A stretch of 64,000 nt of DNA from Portulaca oleracea (Eukaryota > Streptophyta > Magnoliopsida > Caryophyllales > Portulacaceae). Made by a program: the position numbers and the translations under genes. The first letter of the stretch is position 1; the number at the start of each line of letters is the position of its first letter. The notes under the pieces were generated by a model. That model was given only the letters and a program-made list of their open reading frames with translations. It did not search any database and was not told the DNA's origin. Of the stretch, positions 12,061 to 22,746 are shown one piece after another. The stretch lies in contig CM055868.1 of assembly GCA_029582165.1 (NCBI GenBank), positions 20,890,391-20,954,390 of the forward strand, written 5' to 3'.

Positions 12061-14901
12061 TTGGAACACTCATCATATATGCCAATCCAGTCCCTGATTG
12101 GACCTCCAAAAGTTTCACTATTCTGGAAATATTCTGTAATCGTCTTAAGATTTTCTGTGCATAGATAAGCCACTCGATAGTTATATTATCACAATAGAAG
12201 AACTAGGTCGTTCAATCAAGGAAAAGGCAAAGTGCATAAATAAACAAACTACATATTTGAGTCATGACCATGTGCGAAAACCACATTTCAATATTGCATC
12301 ATGGGTGACTAAATCTCTCACATTTGTTAACACCATTTAAGAAATAGAATGACAACCAAGACAATAAAGTAAGAAAAATAAGATAAATTTGTGCCAAAGT
12401 AAGATCACCTACCTAAATCGATGTCAAAAAGTCTCTTCAAACCAGGTCTTTGAACTTTCACTACTACTTTCTCTCCATTATGCAAGACAGCACGATGCAC
12501 CTACAAGTAGAAATTGCAAAGTTTAATGTCGGAGTGAACATTTATAATGCCAAGTTTATTATTGATGAACCTATTATACTTAAAGTTGAACTCAATTTTT
12601 TTCCCCATTATAAGTAAGCGGAACGTAGAACAAGTAATCTCTCTAATAATTTTCCAACGCTCATTAGTTTACCATGAATTAGGGCCCTAAACAACATTTT
12701 TATTTAAAAGAACAAATTTAATCTCGTTTGATATTCAATCGGTGTTGGGCCTTTGCATTAGACTATCCATTTGAAACCATGAGATCCTAGTTTGAAACTA
12801 CATCGAAATCCATGCAAATTATAAATATATTTGCATGAAATATTGTACATTTGAAATCATGTTTCTTAATCTTGCAATTATTCTTCTTTAAAATGTTTGA
12901 GATTGATCACAACTATGTTTCACTAAGCTGACGACAATAATACAAGTGAAATATCCACTTTACGTTATGATTAGACATACGAACCTGGTTGGTATTCTCT
13001 TATACAAAATGACATTTCATATATTGATATATCAATTGATTAATCTTTAATATCATGAAAAAAGACTTCAAAAACCATGTTTATTTCTTCAATGAGCATC
13101 TTTTTTCGGATAAGTATATTCCACACGCACATATACACAAAGTGGTAAACAAACTTTGGCCTTCCTTGCAGAAACCATATTGGTCTACACAAAAATAGGC
13201 ACAAAAGACTCTAATATTGCATTATGAAATGAAGAACCTAATGAAAGTAAAAGTGAAAGAAGACAAATATTATATCAATACATAAAAATCATTAGACCCG
13301 TAAACAAAAAATCCCAACCTATCATAACATAAATCGATAGATACATTTCTATCTATATGAGAAAAATGCAAAAGATAAAGACCTATTAGTTAAACAAAAT
13401 GTATATATACCTGACCAAGACTAGCAGCAGCAAATGGTCGATCTTCGAATTCCCTAAATAGAAGATCAAGTGGGGCACCGAGTTCTTTAACAATAAACTC
13501 TTTGCTTTTCTCGGCTGAGAATGCAGGCACTTTATCCTACAATTTATGTCAAAAGTACAAAAGATATGTTTGTAATGACACTGCAAAAATTGGTGCATTA
13601 AGGCGAAGGTGTTGCTCAGATACTGCATAAATCTACCTGCAACTTAGACATCTCATCCACATACTCCCGTGGAAATATATCAGACCTGGATGATAACAAT
13701 TGCCCTATCTTAATAAATGTTGGACCAAGATGTAGGATCTGTTCTCTCAACCATGTTGCAGTTGTTTTCCTTCTCTTATTCTGACAAAAGAGTATTCACC
13801 AAAGTTTAAGAAGGAAACCTAGAAGAATGTATGAAAACTTGCAAAGGATTTGTGAACCAAGAAATATTAAAATAATATGACACTTTAAAATAAATAAATA
13901 AATTGACGACACGTGGAAAACTATATATCTACCCCAATTACTCTTGGCCTTTCTTAGAGTATGACCCTAGCCAAGGAAAGGTAAGGGTGGAGGAAGTGAG
14001 AGGGTGTGTAGTGTCCCACTCTATGTACAATGAAATTATGGAGGTAGTATATCCTTTGGGACTCCAGAGAATAATTTCCTGCTACTCTCCATCAAAGTAT
14101 AAACCACCTAAGAAAAGAATTTGCGCTTTTGTTAATAAAACCTATTATTGCAAGGGTAGGATTTCTATTGTTGGATCTCTCCAAATCCATCAATGCATGA
14201 CCTACACTATATGCTGCCAATGTTGTATCAAAGCCGAAATGATTCTACCCAAAATCAAAACTAATGGAAAAGAAAGTTACCTGTTTTTCTGTACTGAATC
14301 CACCTACGTAGGCCCACTTTGCGTGTTCAAGATGAACACGCACATATAGAGATATAACAGAGAACCAAATATCAATTGATCTTTGGAAAGAGTTGTAACT
14401 GTCATTAGCCCAACTAAACCCCATATCGCTCGGCAGAACTATGGATTCATCCAAAGAAGGGAATCCTAAATTTCCATGTACTTCTTGCATCTTAACTGTT
14501 GAAGAAGTTTCTCTTGTAACTATACCCATTCCATTATAAGCTTTGCTTGATTGATTGACAACCCTGCTCTCTCCATTTATGAGTTGATGCTTAGCACTAT
14601 TCATAGTTCCATCATTGCTAACTCGAGAAAGTTTAATATTTTTCATAACTTCACTTGTAGGCATCATTTTGATTGTTCTTCTGTTGCTTCCTAACTTTGT
14701 TGTCGCTTTGTTGACTTTCATCTCCACTTGAAAACTAAAACACTTACGGGATATCATTTGAATGAATACAAAACTCTTGGAGTGTGGAAATTGTCTACGT
14801 GACAACGAGCTTACACAATCAATTTCATTGGCATTTGTACTTTTACAATGAAACTTCAAGTGGTGATGATAACATCCATGTGATCCTGGAATTGACGTCA
14901 T
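12061..14901 (-). CDS. ABC1K7: ABC1K7-like chloroplast atypical (ABC1/UbiB) kinase, 5' five coding exons
   Basis: Minus-strand gene; exons by splice-site reading are 14281-14901, 13637-13780, 13411-13536, 12413-12500 and 12061-12154, with GT-AG borders and continuous phase, giving 357 codons plus 2 bases. ABC1K proteins are plastid or mitochondrial UbiB-family kinases; ABC1K7 and ABC1K8 act in chloroplast lipid, iron and stress responses. The N-terminal ~130 residues are Ser/Arg/Lys-rich, compatible with a transit peptide, followed by a [11 protein letters not shown]...RSID block typical of this subgroup. The family KxGQ motif is FIKIGQ (about 229-234), the alanine-rich loop replacing the usual glycine loop is AAASLGQ (291-297), and the ATP-site lysine is in VVVKVQRPG (Lys312). 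The reading stops at DECS plus a split codon and a good donor (GTAAGT). The C-lobe exons are absent: 524 bp further the copia element begins, and nothing downstream of it in the window encodes them. The start is the first ATG of the open exon; an acceptor-like TTACAG just upstream suggests a 5'UTR intron. Confidence 0.8.
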
Positions 14902-16604
14902 CTAAACTTGCTGTAAGGAGAAAGCTATCAAACATAAACGAAATATGAATATTTTGATGTGGCACAAGATTAATATAATCTAAATAGATACATGAACAAC
15001 AGTAGGAAGGAGGCATAATCAATATGTTATAAGAAAAATGATAATGCACAACAAATGAACAATTAGAAAGCTTAAAAGCGTTTACACTTTCCAGCAGACC
15101 CCTATGTTATGAATATTTATATAGCTAATGAGGGATGATAAGGATATATACATCTATGCCAGAAAATTATGGTTGAAGATTTGTAAAAGAACAACTGCTT
15201 GAAAGGATTCCACAATTTTCAAACTCCCTTGCTCTCACCATTTTCAAGCGTAGACCTCTCAGACTCACACATCTTAATTGATGGACATAACTCAAGAAAT
15301 ATCAAGCATGAATCACCAAGTATGAGTCTCGTAAAGGATATAATTTTGATATTTTGAGGTCCAAAAATGAATTCATCAATATAGATATATCCACTTAATG
15401 AAATAGGATGGTGTTGGCCAACATAAACAATAGGCCTTCACCGTAGAATTACATAATTGCTTAGCTTTTTTATTTTTTGGGAACCTTTAACTTTGAGTGA
15501 CATGCGTTATTTGTTGGGTGGAAAGGGGGGGTGATAGGAATTGACTAGCATGTTTCACTTTAATCAACTAGAGTATGAAGCTGATAAAAATTACCTAAAA
15601 GGAAGGTGGTTTTTTTTCTTGTACAAATAAAAAAGAGTTTCATAAATAGGTAACATAACAATAATCACGTACTCAAGTAACTCAATTCCAGAGGCTTTTG
15701 CATGCAATTGGGATCATAAATTTGACTTTTTGTGTAGATATTAATTTGATAGTAGGTCATAAAAAGCGTGTTTTGATGCTTCATAAACATCCTCATTAAA
15801 AAAATGCATAGAAATAACACACATTCCATACAACAATTTATGACTAATTCAAAACAAAAGATACTCACCTTCTAAAGCAACCTAGATTCAGAAACAAACA
15901 GGCCTATGATTATTAAGCCTACAATACCATGAAAATGTTCAAATGGAGAAGGTGAAAAACAGACCAATTCACATAATTTTATATTGAAGCAATATTATAA
16001 AAACCAAAACCTAGGTGGGTACTTATCAAAATGTACTACCAATGATTAAGGACTCAATTTCAAGAAACATGCAACAATGAATAATATAAATTAACAATTG
16101 GTTACATCTCCATTAGCTAACCTTCACTTCATCGGTTGCCAACTTGCTAATGTACATTTGGCGTGGTTCTCATTTGCCGATACTTGATACTCTTATTGAT
16201 TGTGAGCTCCACCTCTAGCATAAACAAATATATGGTCATTTGATTGGTCTATTGACTTATGTTAAAAAGGATGCTTGCCCCTTTATATGTTACATACAAT
16301 ATCAATGACAACAAGGTGGTTGATAAACACATGAGTAGGTCATACAGGTAATATGCTACAAAAATAGGAATAACAAGAAATGTGGGAAGCAACATTAGCA
16401 TGAAGTCATCTATTGTTATTTGTTATGTTAGTTTAACACTTTCAAAATTCATGGTCATATTATTTCTTTGGAAATTTGGATTAAAATAATACAAACTTTG
16501 GGATATTGAATGATAACATTATGAACAATTTCCTTGGATTAGAATATTATGAAATTTTGAGGTATTTTGTGTAAATTGGTCGATAAATCTTTGTCATTTT
16601 GTTA
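14902..16604. other. Upstream region of the ABC1K7-like gene; no gene seen
   Basis: AT-rich non-coding sequence. The proximal part (14902-15300) should hold the 5'UTR and promoter of the minus-strand kinase gene; a splice-acceptor-like site sits about 10 bp upstream of its ATG. No further ORF or repeat structure could be supported. Confidence 0.4.
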
Positions 16605-16620
16605 TATATATATATATATA

Positions 16621-17237
16621 GGAAAATTGGATTCTAATAATTCCTATTTTCACCAATTGTATAGCAATAATTCCTACTTTCATTTTGGATTCTGTCGGTC
16701 CAAAAAAATAAAATAAAATAAGATTCTAGTGGTACCAAATCCACCTTCAAATTCTTTTTATCTTTCATTTTGGATTCCGGCGGTCTAAAAAAATAAAAAT
16801 AAAATTGAATTCTAGTGGTACCAAATTCACCTTCAAATTCTTTTTATTTTTTTCATTCCTATCTAACATTGTTTTTGTTTTTTCGTTCCTGCCCAACAAA
16901 GGTAATGAAGTGTAGTTACTAAAACAATTTTAAAACTATTTTTTTGAGACTCTGAGAAATTATTATGATTTTTTAAAAGGAATAAAAGTGAAAAAATCGT
17001 AAACAAATTCTAAAAAATTGGGAGAAACGATGTAAATTCATTAAAAATTATTGTAAAGTGTTACACTAAGTTTTGAATCAAATGCAACACAAAATCTATG
17101 ATATTTAGGGTATACTCTCGATAATGTCCCACTACAATCCAATTTTATTTATTTATTTTTTGGACAACCAGAATCCAAATTGACAGTTGCATTATTATCC
17201 AATTCGTAAAAGTTGGGATCATTAGAATCTAATTTTA
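16621..17237. mobile_element. TA-tract-flanked inverted-repeat element, family A, copy 1
   Basis: About 617 bp beginning GGAAAATTGGATTCTAATAA and ending with its diverged reverse complement, directly bordered on both sides by (TA)n. Subterminal parts also pair (phrases about GGTCCAAAAAAATAAAAT and its complement). The unique centre holds phrases such as GAGTATACCC, AATCATAATAATT and GTAATGAAGTGTAGTTAC that recur in the other copies. No ORF of note; non-autonomous. Confidence 0.8.
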
Positions 17238-17245
17238 TCATTATT

Positions 17246-17303
<58 letters not shown>

Positions 17304-17306
<3 letters not shown>

Positions 17307-17811
17307 AAATTGGATTCTAATAATCCCTACTATTGCAAATTGGATGACAATAATCCCTACTTTCAATTTGTATTCTGGTGGTCCAAAAAAAATAAAATTT
17401 TATTGTAGTAGGACAAAATCGAGAGTATACCCTAAATATCATTAGATTTTGTGTTGCATTTGATTGAAAACTCTGTATAACACTTTACCACGATTTTTAA
17501 TGAATTTACAGCATTTCTCCCAAGTTTTTTCAATTTTATTCCTTTTAAAAAATCATAATAATTGCTCGGAATCTCAAAAAAATAATTTAAAAAATGTTTT
17601 AGTAACTACACTTCGTTATCTATCTAGGGGTAGGAACCAAAAAAACAAAAAAAAAATATGGGGTAGGCATGGAAAAAATAAAAAGAATGTGGTGATGGAT
17701 TTGGTACCATTACGATACAATTTTTTTTTTGGACCACCAAAATACAAATTGAAAGTAGGGATTATTGCCATCCAGTTTGCAATAGTAGGGATTATTAGAA
17801 TCCAATTTCCC
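17304..17811. mobile_element. TA-tract-flanked inverted-repeat element, family A, copy 2
   Basis: About 508 bp, GGGAAATTGGATTCTAATAA to TTAGAATCCAATTTCCC, bordered by (TA)n on both sides. Its centre lies in the opposite orientation to copy 1. Confidence 0.85.
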
Positions 17812-17844
17812 TATATATATGTATATATATATATATATATATAT

Positions 17845-18186
17845 CAAAAAATTACTCGGAGGTACCCCAATATTTGGGGAAACTATTTTATGGTACCCAA
17901 ACTTTTCAAAACTCATTTTGAGGTACCCTAACTTTTTGGGTTAGAAATTATTAGGTGTTTTTTCGGTCATCAATTTGGTTAAGTGACCGAAATACCCTTA
18001 TTCTTCTTCTTTAAGGGTATTTCTTAAAAATGGAAGAACAAGGGTATTTCGGTCACTTAACCAAACTGATGATCAAAAAAGCACCTAATAATTTCTAACC
18101 CAAAAAGTTAGGGTACCCCAAAATGAGTTTTGAAAGAATGTACTAAAACATTTCACCAATAGTTAGGGTACCTCTGAGTAATTTTT

Positions 18187-18188
<2 letters not shown>
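17845..18188. mobile_element. Full-length fold-back MITE, family B, in a TA tract
   Basis: 344 bp, almost entirely two inverted arms: the left arm begins CAAAAAATTACTCGGAGGTA and the right arm is its near reverse complement, with the turn near 18010-18030 around AAGGGTATTTC. Arms contain repeated GGTACCC phrases. It is bordered by (TA)n on both sides and shares no sequence with family A. RNA from it would form a long hairpin. Confidence 0.85.

Positions 18189-18254
<66 letters not shown>
18189..18254. repeat. (TA)n microsatellite between two elements
   Basis: About 66 bp of almost pure TA between family B and the MULE-like element. Similar tracts are at 16604-16620, 17250-17303, 17812-17844 and 20741-20796. 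Confidence 0.95.
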
Positions 18255-18257
<3 letters not shown>

Positions 18258-20738
18258 AATGGATCCAGTGAGAATGAACTTTAGGTGAGAAGGTGAGAAG
18301 AGAAGATCTTGGCCCTCCAAATCTGATCAAACGGCTGGGATTAAAACCACCAACCCCACTGAAATTCATGCACACGTGTGGGAAAAAAAAAAATCTCAGC
18401 TTATTTAATTATGTCGCAGGATTTGTGGGATTTGGAGAGAGAAAGTGCAAGCAAGGAAAAACCCCAGTTTTGAAACTTTTCCATATCGGTACTCAAGCAC
18501 ACTGCAAACTTTAGTCTTGTTCTAGGGTTTTTCAAGGAATTCGAGCAGACCATTCGGCATATTCTAGGGTTTTGTCGACAAACTTGCTCAACCACACCGG
18601 GGTTCTCAATCAAAGCGTCGCCATTTTTTTTACCATACACATTCAGCAACATCGACGGTAAGGATGAAGTCGGTGAGTGACAATGTCGCCGACGAGGAGT
18701 CACATACCAAGTAAGTATGCTACATTCCATTGTTCAATTTGTTGTGTGTCGCTGGACGAGGTTGACGATGGTGGGACGGGATTAGATATAGGGGATGGGG
18801 GTGTGTCACATCGAATAGGGCACATGGCTCACGATGTCCCTTTTTTTTAGGCCGGCTATTCGTATCTATGGCCACTGATGTTTGTTACGGGGGGGTTACT
18901 GGGTACGTTGAGACGGGGGGGGGGGGAGTGTAATACTTAGCGAGTGAGGGAGGGGGGGTACGATGTAGTGTAATTATGTGTTCATGTGTTGGTTCGACAC
19001 ATGATAAGATGTGTGATTGTGATTCAGGGGTCTGTGGTCATGTGATGATTTGGGCATATTGATACATGTGTGATCAGTGTGATTGTGATTCAGGGGTCTG
19101 TGGTCAAGTGATGATTTGGTCACATTGGTACAAGTGTGATCAGTGTGATTCAAGGGTCTGTGGTCATGTGATGATTTGGCCACATGATACAAGTGTGATC
19201 AGGTCATGGATTGACAATGTACAAGGAAAACTCAAAGAGGGAAGAAGTGTACGCAAATGCAGATCGATGGGATAGATCTCGAACCACCAATCCCGGCGCG
19301 ACGAGCTTATGAGCCATCACGATCTATGGTGTATGATCTTGTTAGAAGCAGTTCATTTGTTGTGTATGGGAGGGGGGGGAGTTTGTTTTGTTGTTAACAT
19401 GGCTCGTTGTGATATGCATGTTACAATATGAGACACGTTATTGTTACGTGATCAGACAATATTTTTTTGGTCAAATGTTATGTTGGTATATATGATTTTG
19501 TAAGGGTCACATCATATACTGATGAACTTGTCCATACTACATAAGGTTGTGATTATATTATATTTTGTACTAACTGATAATAAATTGTGTATGATCACAA
19601 GTCATTATATTGTGGTCATTCATACTGCGACTTTGACAATAAGATATAAGCATGCACACTGCAACTTCGACCAACGCATAATGATACACACATGCATGAC
19701 AAGTTCACGCTACACATGGTTGTGATCATAATTAGTACTAATTGATAATAAATTACGTATGATCACAAGTCATGATATTGTGGTCATTCAACGTTACTAT
19801 GACATATTGTATCAATACAAGCACAATATAAGATTGGTGTGATGTGTATGATCACATGCCAGTGTATGTGAATATTAGTATTGTCACATATTTATATAGT
19901 TTTTTTTACATTTCATCCTTTTTTGTTTTGTAATGAACATATAGATGACATATCCACATTGTATTAAACTGTGATCAACCATAAAGAGCACGTGCAACCA
20001 TTGTTTCATGGTGCGAACACAAATTAATTTGTACAAATTGATAAATTATTTGATTGTTCACTGCAAACCCATTACAAAATTCAAACCGCAATTGTTATTA
20101 ATGAAATCGTTATGTTTGGTTTCAAAAAAAAAAATCACTCTGCAATAAATGACATGTCCACAATATATTAAACTGTGATCAACAACCAAACAAATATATA
20201 TATGTGCATTCGTTGCTTATAAATATGTTGATCAGACTTTATTGGGCTGTGACCAAAAATAAAAACTTCAACCAAACAAAAATTTTAATGTTGTGGAATG
20301 TGATCGCATCTTAACAGATTGTGATCACGATGTAATGAAAATACACACAAGCACACTGATTTCCATTCTCTCAATGGAAAGCCATGGTAAATATTGAAAT
20401 TCACATTGGACATGATATCAATCTTATTGAATATGATTAAGACTGCAGTGAGTTTGCATAGAATTCCTCTAATGTGTTATCTTCTATTTTTGGCTAAAAG
20501 AATCACATCTTCAATGCCCCTAATTGTTTCCCCTTTTTTTGGTAACAGACAGATTTTTTTAGTTGATTTTATTTATTTTTTCTTTTTTTTAGTAAAACAG
20601 TACTTAAAAACCATTAGTGGTTTCCGGTTTTTTGCCACATGTGTGTATATTTAATGTTAAGCGTTGGATCAGATTTGGAGGGCCAAGATCTTCTCTTCTC
20701 ACCTTCTCACCTAAAGTTCCTTCTCACTGGATCCGTTC

Positions 20739-20740
<2 letters not shown>
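18255..20740. mobile_element. Non-autonomous MULE-like element in a TA tract (family C)
   Basis: 2486 bp with terminal inverted repeats of about 78 bp (18255-18332 and 20663-20740) starting GGGAA(T/C)GGATCCAGTGAGA, very similar to each other, and bordered by (TA)n on both sides. The interior has no transposase. It carries many TGTGATCA/TGATCACA-type motifs (about 18970-20340) and a G-rich stretch. The last ~125 bp inside the right TIR (20520-20645) match, in reverse complement, the left end of the MULE at 58646-58775, including a shared CACATGTG...GGTTTCCGGTTTT phrase. I infer a deletion or captured-sequence derivative of that MULE family. Confidence 0.8.
19010..19205. repeat. Three tandem ~65-bp units inside the family C element
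   Basis: Each unit reads about GTGTGATT...GGGGTCTGTGGTCA, then TGATGATTTGG...CACAT...ACAAGTGTGATCA. The units begin near 19010, 19078 and 19141 and each carries TGTGATCA-like and TGGTCA-like motifs. Confidence 0.7.
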
Positions 20741-20799
<59 letters not shown>

Positions 20800-20803
<4 letters not shown>

Positions 20804-20987
20804 CCTTTTTGGGGGCAGTAACAAAAAAACAAAAATAATATAGGGTAGGAATGAAAAAAAAATAAAAAGAATGTGGAGGTGGATTTGATACTACTACAAT
20901 CCAATTTTATTATTTTTTTGGACTACTAGAATCCAAATTTATATTGTAGTAAATATTACTGTCCAGTTCGTAAAAGTCGGGATTATT
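20800..20987. mobile_element. Truncated family A element
   Basis: Only one half is present: from ACCTTTTTGGGGGCAGTAAC to CGTAAAAGTCGGGATTATT, matching the right halves of the family A copies near 57770-57950. The left half is missing where the TA tract of the MULE-like element begins, suggesting loss through the TA tract. Confidence 0.7.
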
Positions 20988-20994
20988 TTTCGGG

Positions 20995-21182
20995 TCAGTC
21001 ATTGATCCTTAAAGCGGACGGGACAGAGGATGCCAATGGCCCAAAGATAGGCTCCACTCCAACTCACAACACTCTCTAAAATGGTAAGAGAGAGATGTTA
21101 TTCCTAGAATTCGAGTCCTGAACACTCGGGGTAGGAGGTGGACCTCTTACCGCTAAGACAAGAAGTGATTGGCAGTGATTTA
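20995..21182 (-). mobile_element. Probable tRNA-derived SINE
   Basis: On the minus strand a box-A-like TTAGCGGTAAGAGG (near 21160) is followed about 36 bp later by a box-B-like GGACTCGAATTCT (near 21110), the spacing of an RNA polymerase III tRNA promoter, then about 100 bp of unrelated tail. It cannot fold as a complete tRNA. Boundaries are approximate; no target duplication was established. Confidence 0.45.
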
Positions 21183-21990
21183 ATCTAATATAAAACTATC
21201 CACTAATTTTTGGTCGCACACCTCATTTTTGGTATGATGCATTAAGAGATATCTCATCTTAAAGAAATAAAGGCTATGTTTTGACTTATGTGATGGAGAC
21301 AATTACATAGGGAAACTAGGAAAGGAAATTATGTACAAAAGACCTAGTTTTGTAGAATTCATCTCACTCAGAAATCATGTCTCTAACGACATGACAGGAT
21401 CATCAAACTATGAAGGAGTATGAGGCACCAATATTTTTGATAATTATAATAGCCACCAGACTTGACGAAATTGGAATGTAGAACAAAAAACAACAATAAA
21501 ACTTTAAATAAGTGGCGCATAAAGATTAATCATTCCATTTTATTTTATCCACTTATTTAAGTTCATTTGTGAAGACTATTGTACTGCAGAAGCTATTACA
21601 TTTTTGAGAATTTGAACCTCAACTAGTAGCCGAAGTTTAAAAGAGTTTAGTCAAAATATGTGGAGGAAACTAAGAATATTGAGCCTACCAAGGCCTTGTC
21701 AAATTTATGGGTAACTTAAATTTACCAAAATTATTAGTTTTTATTTCAATTTATTAAAATTTACTAAAATTAAAAAATAAAAAAAATTAACTTGTATATA
21801 TTAACTTAAATTTGCTAAAAATTACCAAAAATTATGGAAAATTACCAAAATTTTTACGAATTTTAGACACCTTAACTAGTGTAGTCTACATGGTGAAGTT
21901 GAAGCTGGGAGCATGAGGGTTGAGGATGCAACGGGAAAAGTGGTTGAGATTTGAGAATGAGATCCTTCCCCCTACAGAATACTACAGTGG
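21183..21990. promoter_or_regulatory. Upstream/promoter region of the PAH2-like gene
   Basis: AT-rich, no ORF of note, with an A/T-rich stretch of ACTTAAATTTACCAAAATT-type repeats (21700-21870). By position it is the promoter of the phosphatase gene; no specific element could be assigned. Confidence 0.35.
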
Positions 21991-21994
21991 CGGT

Positions 21995-22746
21995 TTGAGC
22001 CTCTAATTAATTTTCTCCCTCCGCATGCTTACGCGTGTCTTCCTCTTTCTCTCTCTCCCCTTCGACGTTTTCAAGGTTTCTTCTTCCCGGAAAACTCTCT
22101 CTTTCTCTCTCTTCGGATCGCAAAATTTCTTCCCAATCTCTCTCCCCAGGTTACTCTTTCCCTTCTTCATCCTTTACTCTTTTACGTGGAGTAATCAATT
22201 TGCGTTTTCAATCTGTATTTTCAAAGGGCCAATCTTTTAATCTTAGGTAGATTTCTCTTACTTGCCGTGATCATGTGAAACTATTGGCAACTTTGGCACA
22301 TTCGAATCGTTGGAACCGAATATACTGCCACCCCTTTTCTCCTGGGGGCCCTCTTTTTGGCGGGTCTTCCCATCATTATTGAAACATATATCCTAACCTT
22401 TCTTGCTTTATCCTTCATTTTTGGATAATTAAGAGCCTAATCTGAATTGGGTTTTCTACCATTTCTGGAGGGCTTCCTTGGTTTCTGGTTGTTTGAGCTA
22501 AATACTGGCTAAAATATGGATCTTTTTATTGACGTAGATAGGGGGTAAGGAGGAGATTGTTAATTTGATTGTGATTCTGGTGGTCATTTGTTTGGGTTAA
22601 GATTATAGGGAATTTTATCCCTTTTATTGGAAATTTGTATTGTTTCTAGATTTGTAACCTTCACATTTTTTGTGAGGGGACAATTTGAGGTGCTGTGAAA
22701 ATCATGAGTGGATGATTTGTGGAATTGTGATCTGGGTATTGTAAAT
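21995..22746 (+). other. 5' untranslated region of the PAH2-like gene, probably with an intron
   Basis: CT-rich sequence (22010-22160), typical of plant leaders, ends at a donor-like CCCCAG/GTTACTC (about 22149). The leader intron would end before the ATG at 22747, but the acceptor is unclear. A tiny upstream ORF (ATG AGT GGA TGA, 22704-22715) precedes the start codon. The frame is open upstream to a GTG at 22708, so ATG 22747 is the first in-frame start. Confidence 0.5.

Noticed and set aside
14245..14280. Extension of ABC1K7-like exon 1 past 14281
   Set aside because: A GTAACT donor at 14280 and the exact family match resuming in the next exon show that the extra codons are intron.
13903..14349. 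148-codon plus-strand frame
   Set aside because: Lies opposite exon 1 and intron 1 of the ABC1K7-like gene and resembles nothing; a shadow.
18163..18375. Frames with long Ile-Tyr runs (also 17464-17931, 20617-20904, 56874-57062, 58416-58692)
   Set aside because: Direct translation of TA microsatellites.
22025..22250. Two overlapping Ser/Phe-rich frames before PAH2
   Set aside because: CT-rich leader sequence; open in two frames and unlike any protein.
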